Of a stretch of 64,000 bases of DNA, positions 36,026 to 43,913 are shown piece by piece (position 1 is the stretch's first letter; each line of letters begins with the position of its first letter). Origin of the DNA: Alteromonas sp. ASW11-130 (lineage in GTDB: Bacteria > Pseudomonadota > Gammaproteobacteria > Enterobacterales > Alteromonadaceae); NCBI RefSeq assembly GCF_026183735.1, contig NZ_JAPFRE010000005.1:1-64000 (forward strand), in the 5' to 3' direction. The translations under genes and the position numbers were made by a program. The notes under the pieces are model-generated. The model had not been told where the DNA came from, ran no database searches, and saw only the letters and a list, made by a program, of their open reading frames with translations.

Positions 36026-36887
36026 TATGAGGATCGCCATTTTCGCGGCGATGACGAAGCTTTATTCCTCGTCACTCCCTTGGCGGTGGCGGAAGTTTTT
36101 TCTACCGTCACTCTCCTAGCGATAGCGGAAGTCTTATTTCCCGTCACTCCCGCGAAAGCGGGAGCCTCCCTATTATTCGCTGGTATTCGAAAAAAAGCGC
36201 TTTTTTACACGCTCGCCTCGCGCGACGGAGGTCGCCACTTTCGCGGCGATGACGAAGTTTTATTCCTCGTCACTCCCGCGAAAGCGGGAGCCTCCCAATT
36301 ATTCGTTGGTATTCAAAAAAAGCGCTTTTTTACACGCTCCCCTCGCGCGATGGAGATCGCCACTTTTGTGGCGATGACGAGGTTTTACTCCTCGTCACTC
36401 CCCTGGCGGTGGCGGAAGTTTTTTCTACCGTCACTCTCTTAGCTGTGGCGGAAGTCTTATTTCCCGTCACTCCCGCGAAAGCGGGAGCCTCCCAATTATT
36501 CGTTGGTATTCAAAAAAAGCGCTTTTTTGCACGCTCCCCTCGCGCGACGGAGGTCGCCACTTTCGTGGCGATGACGACGTTTTACTCCTCGTCACTCCCG
36601 CGAAAGCGGGAGCCTCCCAATTATTCGTTGGTATTCAAAAAAAGTGCTTTTAAGCACGCTCCCCTCGCGCGACGGAGGTCGCCACTTTCGTGGCGATGAC
36701 GAGGTTTTACTCCTCGTCACTCCCTTAGCTGTGGCGGAAGTCTTATTTCCCGTCACTCCCGCGAAAGCGGGAGCCTCCCAATTATTCGTTGGTATTCAAA
36801 AAAGCGCTTTTTTGCACGCTCCCCTCGCGCGACGGAGGTCGCCACTTTCGCGGCGATGACGAAGTTTTACTCCTCGTCACTCCCTTA
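36026..36887. repeat. Nested palindromic repeat array (REP-like) with variable 36-bp inserts
   Basis: Six copies of the palindrome TCGCCAC-N4-GTGGCGA or variants start at 36034, 36232, 36357, 36554, 36679 and 36839. Between them lie five copies of a REP-like hairpin with core CCCGCGAAAGCGGG, in segments starting at 36145, 36271, 36468, 36593 and 36754. Each repeat also carries an A6GCGCT6 palindrome and a CCTCGCGCGACGGAGG segment. Unit lengths are about 197, 125, 197, 125 and 161 bases, that is 125 plus two, none, two, none or one copies of a 36-base sub-repeat containing GTGGCGGAAGT. Several long open frames cross the array but they simply translate the repeat (VTPAKAGAS) and are not genes. 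No transposase is present. Confidence 0.92.
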
Positions 36888-36994
36888 TTGATGTCGCACG
36901 TTTTGTCGTAGGTAAATTTTGAAGCTCAAAAGTAGCCATGTATCGGAATGGCCAGAATCCACTACAAGGTAATCGAATACTGACCAAATTTATT

Positions 36995-37927
36995 TCAGAA
37001 CTCATACACTGCAGCAGATGATAACAACTGCGATGAGTTTATTTTTTCTTTAACGCAGCTTTTAATTTTTTCCTGTGAAAAAACATACACGCGATCCATA
37101 GCCTGATCAGCCTCATTGCGGCTGAAATCTTTCAAAACAAAACTCACACTTTCATTCTCAGGCAGCCCGCGCAAGCCACTACCGAAACGACAAAGTGCAT
37201 CACCAATGCTAGACTCAAAGTTTACTAAGAACTGCTTATAAGCTTTTCGTTGCGCTTCTCTCCGTTGATTAAGTTTATCTTTTTGTTTGCGTTCAATTTC
37301 ACGTGCATGTTTTAACAATTTCTGCTTACGCGCATCGAACTCAGTCAACTTCTGTTCCACTTCCTTCAGCTCACGTTGCACTTCTTTTTTTCGTGCACCA
37401 TCAGCCTGCCTTAGTTCAAAAAGTAAATCTCGCTTTCCTCGTTCTAGCTCACGCCGCTCCCAGGCAAGTTCTCTCTCTTCACTGCGTAGCTCACGCATCT
37501 CTTCGCGTTGTTCACGAAAAGCTTCTTCAAACCGTTGCACCGTTTCTTCTGCAAAATGCTCCCAGTCCCCATCCATATCAATTTCAATACCATTATCGCC
37601 GGCGATAATAACATTAGGTGGCATAGACGCATCCGGAATGCTCACTAACAACTCTTTTAATCCATTTATTATTCCCACGCCTGAGCTACGCGTTGAAACA
37701 TTGTAAATTACCCCCTGATTAACCAAATATGTGGCTTCTATGGAACGATAGCGAATGCTTTTCTCTCCACGGCTTTGTTTAAGGGCAGTATCTAATACAC
37801 CTGTCATAATCTGAATTTCTTTCTTCAATTCAGGGTAATTTTTCGCTGCAACTGCTACCGAGCTGGTAAAACCAAAACTGGCAGTAAGCATCAATGCGGC
37901 AATTGAATTTAGTTTACGTTTATTCAT
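36995..37927 (-). CDS. Periplasmic coiled-coil protein of ECF sigma operon (unknown function)
   Basis: Secreted protein of 310 residues with a 27-residue signal peptide (cleavage after VAVA). Residues about 30-125 form a mixed alpha/beta segment. Residues about 130-235 form a long, highly charged coiled coil full of E-R-R-E and KR heptads. The C-terminal about 70 residues contain two cysteines (CRFGSG and IKSCVKE) that could pair. No known family was recognised. It is the last gene of a sigma / anti-sigma operon, overlapping the anti-sigma gene by 8 bases, so a role in sensing or relaying an envelope signal is inferred. Confidence 0.75.
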   Translation of the reverse strand: MNKRKLNSIAALMLTASFGFTSSVAVAAKNYPELKKEIQIMTGVLDTALKQSRGEKSIRYRSIEATYLVNQGVIYNVSTRSSGVGIINGLKELLVSIPDASMPPNVIIAGDNGIEIDMDGDWEHFAEETVQRFEEAFREQREEMRELRSEERELAWERRELERGKRDLLFELRQADGARKKEVQRELKEVEQKLTEFDARKQKLLKHAREIERKQKDKLNQRREAQRKAYKQFLVNFESSIGDALCRFGSGLRGLPENESVSFVLKDFSRNEADQAMDRVYVFSQEKIKSCVKEKINSSQLLSSAAVYEF

Positions 37928-38594
37928 GGGAAGTCTCCAAAGGTCTGCTCAGGCCAGAATAGGTACTGCCTATTGCCTCAATTTCTTGTTCAAGATCGTT
38001 AATTTGACGGGCATAAAAGCGTTGGTCGTCCGTACGTTGCTGGTTTATAAACTTAACCAGCTCTGCGAAGTCTTCCCGTCTTTCTTGTCTACTGGAAGAC
38101 AGTAGATATTGAGTGAGTTGTGCACCATTTTCCTGCTGCTGTTTCGCCATTGCATCCATATACTGAGTAAGCAATAATTGATTAGATTCCTTGTATTCGT
38201 CCAAACGCTTGGCTACCAATTGATTTATTTCCTTCTCATCTGGCCCCCGATCAAATCCTAAGGTCATTTTGCCGTCTGTCATTTGTACCTGAAACCCTGA
38301 CAATACCATCACCATAGCTACTACAGACATAGCCATTGAGGCCATCGGCATCCATTGGCGTTGCCACCATCGCGGTTGAGCGTTTGTCTCGAAGAATGTC
38401 GCTTCTTTATTCCATTCTGGCAAAGGTAACTGTTCAAATTGGTCAGCAGCCAACGTAAATCTACTTGCGTTCGCTACCCGCTGAGCAAATATCTCGTCCT
38501 CTAAACAAAGTTGGTCGAAACGTAGGCTTTCCTCAGTCGTTAACTTATTCTCCAGCCACTTACTAATTAAAGATTCGTACTCCGGATTACGCAT
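37920..38594 (-). CDS. Membrane-bound anti-sigma factor-like protein
   Basis: Protein of 224 residues with a cytoplasmic N-terminal part of about 85 residues (EYESLISKWLENKLTTEESLRFDQL) resembling anti-sigma domains without the zinc HXXXCXXC motif. One membrane helix follows at about 100-120 (MASMAMSVVAMVMVLSGF). The periplasmic part is a glutamine-rich coiled coil (about 140-215). Placed between the sigma factor gene and the periplasmic coiled-coil gene with 8-base overlaps on both sides. It probably binds the co-encoded sigma factor and releases it on an envelope signal, with its own coiled coil contacting the third protein. Confidence 0.75.
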   Translation of the reverse strand: MRNPEYESLISKWLENKLTTEESLRFDQLCLEDEIFAQRVANASRFTLAADQFEQLPLPEWNKEATFFETNAQPRWWQRQWMPMASMAMSVVAMVMVLSGFQVQMTDGKMTLGFDRGPDEKEINQLVAKRLDEYKESNQLLLTQYMDAMAKQQQENGAQLTQYLLSSSRQERREDFAELVKFINQQRTDDQRFYARQINDLEQEIEAIGSTYSGLSRPLETSHE

Positions 38595-39129
38595 TTTCCA
38601 CCTCCAAATCCAGTTTTAATCTACTCAGAGCACTATACAGTCTCGATTTTACGGTATTGGAAGAAAGTCCTAACTGCTGCGCGATCTCTTCGAATGTGAA
38701 ATGATGAAAAAACTTAAGCTCAACAACCGCTTTTTGCGCTATAGGTAATTTTTGCATCGCACTTAACACCTGTTTACTTGATTCATTGGATAATATTCCG
38801 GTCTCTGGAGCTTCCTCCTCAGACTCTTGCTCTGGGCATTCATCTAATGACTGCTGAGGTCGTTTACGCCGATAAAATTCCATGCAACGATAGTGAGCAA
38901 TTTTAAACAACCAACCTTTAAAGGCCCCTTCATGCCTATAGTTAGCCAGACTTTTAAACACCGATACAAAAATATCCTGCATTAAATCCGCAGCGTCATG
39001 CGTATTGCCCGTCATCCTAATCCCGTACTGGTAAATAGGTTGCTCGTAGCGCTTGATTAAAGCGAACCAAGCCTTTCTATCGCCTTTTAATGCTTTACTT
39101 ACCAGCTGTTCATCCCGCCTCTCGAACAC
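38587..39129 (-). CDS. ECF-family RNA polymerase sigma factor
   Basis: Extracytoplasmic-function sigma factor of 180 residues. Region 2 contains NTHDAADLMQDIFVSVFKSLANYRHEGAFKGWLFKIAHYRCMEFYRRKRP, and a 30-residue acidic linker (PEQESEEEAPETG) leads to region 4, with LPIAQKAVVELKFFHHFTFEEIAQQLGLSSNTVKSRLYSAL. It begins with GTG at 39129, preceded by GAGGG. It is first in a three-gene overlapping operon with an anti-sigma gene and a periplasmic protein gene. Its target promoters are unknown; autoregulation of this operon is likely. Confidence 0.93.
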   Translation of the reverse strand: MFERRDEQLVSKALKGDRKAWFALIKRYEQPIYQYGIRMTGNTHDAADLMQDIFVSVFKSLANYRHEGAFKGWLFKIAHYRCMEFYRRKRPQQSLDECPEQESEEEAPETGILSNESSKQVLSAMQKLPIAQKAVVELKFFHHFTFEEIAQQLGLSSNTVKSRLYSALSRLKLDLEVENA

Positions 39130-39222
39130 TGCGTGCCCTCTTAATTATTGTTACGCTGATGCTACTTCTTGTTATTTAATGTCGAGCCACTCTACTAAAA
39201 AGTTTGGTTTTAATTTAAAAAT

Positions 39223-40131
39223 TTATCGGAGGGTGGGAAGAGGGAGTAAGGGTGCCACAATTTCACCAATGCGCCTGAATAGTTGCATACGCGTGGTCCC
39301 TGCACGCCACACCAAGCCAATTTCTCGCCACGCTCCTTGTTCAGCCGGCAATGCCACTAGTTCAGTGTTAGTTATTATTTGTTGGTTTAGTGCCAATTCG
39401 GGCAAGAATGTGTAGCCTAACTTACTGTTGGCAAGTTGCACCAATGTATATAGGCTGCTGGCGGCTAAGTTACTAACTTGGTCCTGGTGCTGTAACCCGC
39501 AGGCGCTGACCGCGTGGCCGGTCATACAATGCTCTTGTTGAAGTAAGAATATGCTGCGTTTTGGTAGGAGCCGGATATCCAGTGGATCTGGTAACGACCC
39601 AGCCAAATCCTTGTGTGCAATAAGATGGAACGGATCGTGTCCTAACACCATTTGTTTACATCCGGGTGTATCGATAGGCAACGCTAAAATAAGTAAATCT
39701 AGCTCTCCGTCGGTAAGTTGTAGTAACAGGTTGTCGGTGGTATCTTCCTGCAATTCTACCGTTAACTTGGGCAGAAAAGACTTAAACCCGCCTATCATTC
39801 CTTCAAAAAGAAAGGGGGCGATGGTTGGTATTACACCGAGTTTAACCGTACCGCTATCCCAATGCCCGGCATTTTGAGCAAATTCAACTAACTCGCTGGC
39901 ATCTTGTAGCAATACTTTGCATTTTTCAACCACGTCCAGACCTAAAGAGGTGAACACAAAGGTTTTATGTTCACGCTCCAGAAGCTGTGAGCCGAAATGA
40001 TCTTCAAGATTTTGGATGGCGGTGCTCAGTGTAGATTGACTGACACTACACCGCTGGGCTGCTTTATGAAAATTTTGTTCCTGATGTAATGTTACCAGAT
40101 AATGCAGATGCTTAAGGTTCGGCCATTTCAT
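39223..40131 (-). CDS. oxyR: Hydrogen peroxide-sensing LysR-type regulator OxyR
   Basis: Transcription factor of 302 residues activated by disulfide formation in response to peroxide. The LysR HTH is at the N-terminus (NFHKAAQRCSVSQSTLSTAI). The sensor domain keeps the redox pair Cys202 and Cys211 in HCMTGHAVSAC, nine residues apart exactly like Cys199/Cys208 of E. coli OxyR. A downstream segment, LYTLVQLANSKLGYTFLPE, is also OxyR-like. It lies 78 bases downstream of the phytochrome gene on the same strand. An inverted repeat at 40145-40167 upstream of the start may be part of its control region. Confidence 0.88.
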   Translation of the reverse strand: MKWPNLKHLHYLVTLHQEQNFHKAAQRCSVSQSTLSTAIQNLEDHFGSQLLEREHKTFVFTSLGLDVVEKCKVLLQDASELVEFAQNAGHWDSGTVKLGVIPTIAPFLFEGMIGGFKSFLPKLTVELQEDTTDNLLLQLTDGELDLLILALPIDTPGCKQMVLGHDPFHLIAHKDLAGSLPDPLDIRLLPKRSIFLLQQEHCMTGHAVSACGLQHQDQVSNLAASSLYTLVQLANSKLGYTFLPELALNQQIITNTELVALPAEQGAWREIGLVWRAGTTRMQLFRRIGEIVAPLLPLPTLR

Positions 40132-40144
40132 AGTTTGTTCTTAT

Positions 40145-40167
40145 GATTGAAAAAGACCTTTTCAATC
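40145..40167. promoter_or_regulatory. Inverted repeat upstream of oxyR
   Basis: GATTGAAAA (40145-40153) and TTTTCAATC (40159-40167) form a perfect 9-bp inverted repeat with a 5-base spacer, 14 bases before the oxyR start. It could be an operator for OxyR autoregulation or a weak hairpin ending the phytochrome transcript. It does not match the four-part ATAG OxyR consensus well. Confidence 0.4.
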
Positions 40168-40209
40168 TAGCATACCGATTATAATCATCAATAGCATGGG
40201 TAAATTTGC

Positions 40210-42873
40210 TCACCATTTTGTCAATATTGCTTCCAATGTCTCTTTGGTAAGGGGCTTCACATAGTGAGCGGAAAAGCCTGCGGCTTTTGATTCTTCTATA
40301 TATTTATCCGCTCCCCAACCACTTTGCGAATAAAATTCGACGTCTTTTGCTTCAGGAAGTACTTTTAATAATTTACAAAGTTCATAGCCATCTATCTCAG
40401 GCATACCAATGTCGAGGAAAACACAGTCCGGCCGGAAAGATTTAAATGCACGAACAGCATCTTTAGGATCCGCTATACCGATAGTTTCAAAGCCTAATGC
40501 TTCACACAGTAAACAATAGGTATCTACCAAATCGGCATTATCATCTACAAACATTACTTTTTTTCTTGCCGTTATTTTTGGCTCTGCCACCGTATAAGTT
40601 GTTTGGTCATATGCTGACTGAGATACGGGAAGTCTTATTTCAAACGTACTACCTTTGCCCTCGCCTTCACTTTCGACGGCTATAGTGCCATGGTGTAATG
40701 CGACTAGTTTACTGACTAAAGTCAGCCCTATTCCCAGGCCGCCTTTAGTATGCGTTGAATGCGCTTCAATCTGTGTAAACATATTGAATACATCGGGCAA
40801 ACGTTCTTGCGGGATACCCAATCCGTTATCGGTAATTCGCACGACAACTAAGCTAGCTTCCTGTTCAACACTAATTGATATTTGGCCGTTGCGATCAGTA
40901 TATTTAGCAGCATTGTGAATAATATTAGAAAAAATTTGGCTTAAACGCGCGCGATCGCCAAATACGGGAACGTCTTCTTTCAGGTACTCCACAGCCACAT
41001 TATGACTTTTCTCCCGGATATGCTGGTCGACCATTTCTAACGAGTCTGAAATAATATCTTGAATATTTAGCCGTTCAAATTCGAGTTTAACTTTACCCTG
41101 AGTAATACGCGAAACATCCATTAGGTCATTTACCAATTTCGACATGTATTCAGCCTGCCGGCTAATAATGGCACCCACCCGCTTTTTAGTCGCCTCGTCA
41201 TCGGTAGACTCTAAAATACTCGCCCCCGACATAATGGGTCCCAACGGATTTCGCAGCTCGTGAGCCAGTGTCGCCAGGAACTCATTTCGATATTGATCCT
41301 GCTTTTCCAGTTCCTGAATACTGATATGCATGCGCTCTTGTACATCCAGCGCGTACACTAAAAACATACGGTTCAAGCGATTCGCTGTATCGATATCGGC
41401 ACTATCAAAGGGTATGGAACGGTCATTGATCGCTCTTTCATGAATGGAAAATGACGCGCGGGGTTTTAATCGTTGTTCTTTAGGCGCTTCTTCTGATTTT
41501 TCATTTTCTGCACCCATCCATTTTTGTATGCGTTTTTCTTCCTTGCGGAACCAAGCCGTGAAATAGCGCTTCTTCTCAAAAAGCGGGATAATCATGACTC
41601 CCGCGATACCATACTTTTTCGCTTCAGGCCAAGCGGCTGAAAGATTGTCATTAGTATAGGGAAAGGCTTCGGCTCGACTCGCTTCCGTGAAAATATCTTT
41701 AACCATTTCCATCGGAAGCGTGTTACCTAATGTGATAGTTTCATACTGAGAAAAATAGATGAATCCATTACAATTCATCGCATCTAGAAAGGCTTTCTCA
41801 CCACTTTTGACAACTCGTCCAATAGGGTTTGAGGGGCCTATTTTATCCAGCATTTTATCAACTGAGCGTTCCGTATCGGTCTTTTTGGCGTTTGCAATTT
41901 CCTGTTCTTTTGCCAGTAAATGCCATGAAAATAACTGACTCAAATTCTCACACTGTAGGCGAACATCTTGAGGAATATAACAGGGCTGCCGGTGATGACA
42001 GGAAATTAAGCCATAAAGCTCACCATCAGTGACCAAAGACACGCTAAACGACGCACGAAGACCTTGGTTTCTAATATATTGTAAATGTATAGGAGAAAAA
42101 CGACGCAACAGCGAACGTGAGAGATCCAGCGGTTCACGCCCCGACTCTTCAATGGTTGGAATGAGCTTCGAGGCTTCTAGTTCGGTATCTGGGGTTAAAC
42201 GAACCCAATTGGTTTTATATAATTCCCGTGCCTGCTTTGGAATATCAGTAGCGGGGAAATAAAGGTCCTGATAAGAGTCAATATCATCCGCTTTGGCTTC
42301 GGCAATGACTAGACCAGAATGATCTTCATTGAATTTATAAAGTACCACCCTATCCATGTTAGTCAGGTAACGTATGGTGCTTACCATCTCCTGAGCCATA
42401 TCTCGGAGTGATGTTAATTGCTTAAATCGTGGCGCAATGCTCATCGCATAGAGTTTGATAAACTGCTCGGCGCTATAGGTATTTCTAAACTCAGTTGAAG
42501 GTTCGAGTTCTACAACGTAGTAATCGCCACTACTATAAACGACTGCCAGATATTCAACGTCAACATCAGGCTCTAATAAATCCTCGTTAAGCGTTAAGCG
42601 AATAGGTAAACGAATTTTGTTTTGTTCAGCGCGTTTAAGGGTGTCTTCTAAAAACGATTTTTCTTCAGTCTCTGGCCGAAGTAAGTCGAGAAAATCCTTC
42701 CCTATTACTTCTTTGTCTTTGAAAAGCAATTTAACGTTTTCACTTATTATCGCTATTTGTTTATCACTACTTTTAAATGCGATCAAAAAACCGTAGCTTT
42801 GAATGCTCTCTGGGATGTGAATGGGTTCATCTTCACACTGATCAAAAGAGAACGTCGGTTGTTTTTTTTGCAT
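40210..42873 (-). CDS. Bacteriophytochrome hybrid histidine kinase
   Basis: Red/far-red light sensor kinase of 887 residues with the order PAS - GAF - PHY - HisKA - HATPase - receiver. Cys13 in QCEDEPIHIPESIQ is the biliverdin-attachment cysteine of bacteriophytochromes. The GAF domain has FPATDIP (206-212) with the conserved Asp210, SPIHLQY with His263, and SCHH (291-294). The PHY tongue motif PRASF is at 471-475. The phosphoacceptor is His538 (AHELRNPLG). The receiver has Asp821 and Lys873. No heme oxygenase gene for biliverdin is in the window. oxyR follows on the same strand. The output pathway is unknown, since the receiver is fused and no separate regulator is adjacent. Confidence 0.95.
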   Translation of the reverse strand: MQKKQPTFSFDQCEDEPIHIPESIQSYGFLIAFKSSDKQIAIISENVKLLFKDKEVIGKDFLDLLRPETEEKSFLEDTLKRAEQNKIRLPIRLTLNEDLLEPDVDVEYLAVVYSSGDYYVVELEPSTEFRNTYSAEQFIKLYAMSIAPRFKQLTSLRDMAQEMVSTIRYLTNMDRVVLYKFNEDHSGLVIAEAKADDIDSYQDLYFPATDIPKQARELYKTNWVRLTPDTELEASKLIPTIEESGREPLDLSRSLLRRFSPIHLQYIRNQGLRASFSVSLVTDGELYGLISCHHRQPCYIPQDVRLQCENLSQLFSWHLLAKEQEIANAKKTDTERSVDKMLDKIGPSNPIGRVVKSGEKAFLDAMNCNGFIYFSQYETITLGNTLPMEMVKDIFTEASRAEAFPYTNDNLSAAWPEAKKYGIAGVMIIPLFEKKRYFTAWFRKEEKRIQKWMGAENEKSEEAPKEQRLKPRASFSIHERAINDRSIPFDSADIDTANRLNRMFLVYALDVQERMHISIQELEKQDQYRNEFLATLAHELRNPLGPIMSGASILESTDDEATKKRVGAIISRQAEYMSKLVNDLMDVSRITQGKVKLEFERLNIQDIISDSLEMVDQHIREKSHNVAVEYLKEDVPVFGDRARLSQIFSNIIHNAAKYTDRNGQISISVEQEASLVVVRITDNGLGIPQERLPDVFNMFTQIEAHSTHTKGGLGIGLTLVSKLVALHHGTIAVESEGEGKGSTFEIRLPVSQSAYDQTTYTVAEPKITARKKVMFVDDNADLVDTYCLLCEALGFETIGIADPKDAVRAFKSFRPDCVFLDIGMPEIDGYELCKLLKVLPEAKDVEFYSQSGWGADKYIEESKAAGFSAHYVKPLTKETLEAILTKW

Positions 42874-43317
42874 TCAATATATCCTGTTGGATGGGGATGG
42901 AATAAGTTAATCGGCTCCCACAAGGGGGAAACTATTCTTTAACGATGAAAAGCGCGAAAAAGACTAACATATCTGACGGATAATACTCATTTTCACGCTA
43001 AATATGTTTTGCTATTCCGAGGGAGCATTCCGAGCTAACACCACTTATACCTTACTACTTGAATGCGACATCAGTACTGGAAAAGAGGAAACCATTTTTG
43101 AAAGCTGAGCGATGAAGCAATGCTACAGCCTTTGAAAATACTAAAATTAAAAAGAATGTTGAATAGATGTATTTATTAGCTACGTGGTTTGAGCACTCAT
43201 TATTGCGACCTATTACGGCATTTTCTCGTGGCGATATTATCCCCCTCTCTTTTCATTTCAGTCATCTCAAACTATCTTTGATTAATCACTTATGTTTCTT
43301 ATTAACAAGGGAAAATT
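42874..43317. other. Divergent intergenic region
   Basis: These 444 bases separate the leftward phytochrome gene from the rightward ACT-domain gene and must contain both promoters. AAGGGA just before 43318 is the ribosome site of the ACT gene. A 71-codon frame starting at 43167 runs into the ACT gene out of phase and lacks a ribosome site. No riboswitch or operator was recognised. Confidence 0.5.
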
Positions 43318-43824
43318 ATGCAGTCACTCATTATTACCGTTATTGGCAAAGACAAACCAGGAATAGTGGATTCTATTGCTAAAAACGTCTATCAGCGAAA
43401 CGGAAATTGGTTATCCAGCAGTTTTGCGCATATGGCAGGCATGTTTACGGGTTTTGTAGAAGTTCAGGTTAGTGAAGACAACGTTGATGAATTGGTTTCT
43501 TCGGTGAGCAAAATTCCTGACCTTGATGTGCACTCTATTTCCGTTGCTAGTGAACAAGTAGAGTTAAGTAACACGCTCACCGTAGATGTGATGGGCAATG
43601 ATAAGCCAGGCATAGTTCAGGAGTTAACCAGCATTTTTAATCAATTCAATTTAAATATCGTTTCTTTTGATTCGCGTTGCGAAAGCGCACCTGCCTGGGG
43701 AAGCATGATGTTTAAAGCCCGTGCTGTCATTACCGTACCTGATAGTTTTGACGAAAGTGCACTGCAACGCGCCCTAGAAAACCGCTCTGCCGATTTAGTC
43801 GTAGATATTTCCATTGGTAAGTAA
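43318..43824 (+). CDS. Double ACT-domain protein (GcvR-like)
   Basis: Cytoplasmic protein of 168 residues made of two ACT domains. Each starts with a strand followed by a GKDKPGIVDSIA or GNDKPGIVQELT turn, the classic DKPGI amino-acid-binding loop (about 10-20 and 92-102). This is the arrangement of GcvR, the partner of GcvA that represses the glycine cleavage operon when glycine is low. No glycine cleavage genes are nearby, so the regulated pathway is uncertain. The start has a good AAGGGA site. The ppk-ppx pair follows after 89 bases. Confidence 0.82.
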   Translation: MQSLIITVIGKDKPGIVDSIAKNVYQRNGNWLSSSFAHMAGMFTGFVEVQVSEDNVDELVSSVSKIPDLDVHSISVASEQVELSNTLTVDVMGNDKPGIVQELTSIFNQFNLNIVSFDSRCESAPAWGSMMFKARAVITVPDSFDESALQRALENRSADLVVDISIGK

Positions 43825-43913
43825 AAAAAGCGTTGTCAGTGTTACCTGTATGTCAAACAAACATATCAGTCACGGGCTCGTTAACCTATTGAAACCCGTA
43901 CCTTTAAGAATAC

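Noticed and set aside
36011-36859. Three open reading frames of 71-143 codons across the repeat array
   Set aside because: They translate the palindromic repeat itself (VTPAKAGAS and similar), have no ribosome sites and overlap one another in different frames.
37287-37706. Serine/arginine-rich frames on the plus strand
   Set aside because: Antisense shadow of the charged coiled coil of the minus-strand periplasmic protein.
43167-43382. A 71-codon frame upstream of the ACT-domain gene
   Set aside because: It overlaps the ACT gene out of frame and has no ribosome site, whereas the ACT gene start has a good one.
43832-43858. Two TGTCA sequences before ppk, considered as a Pho box
   Set aside because: They start 17 bases apart, not 11, and the flanking bases do not fit the CTGTCAT consensus.
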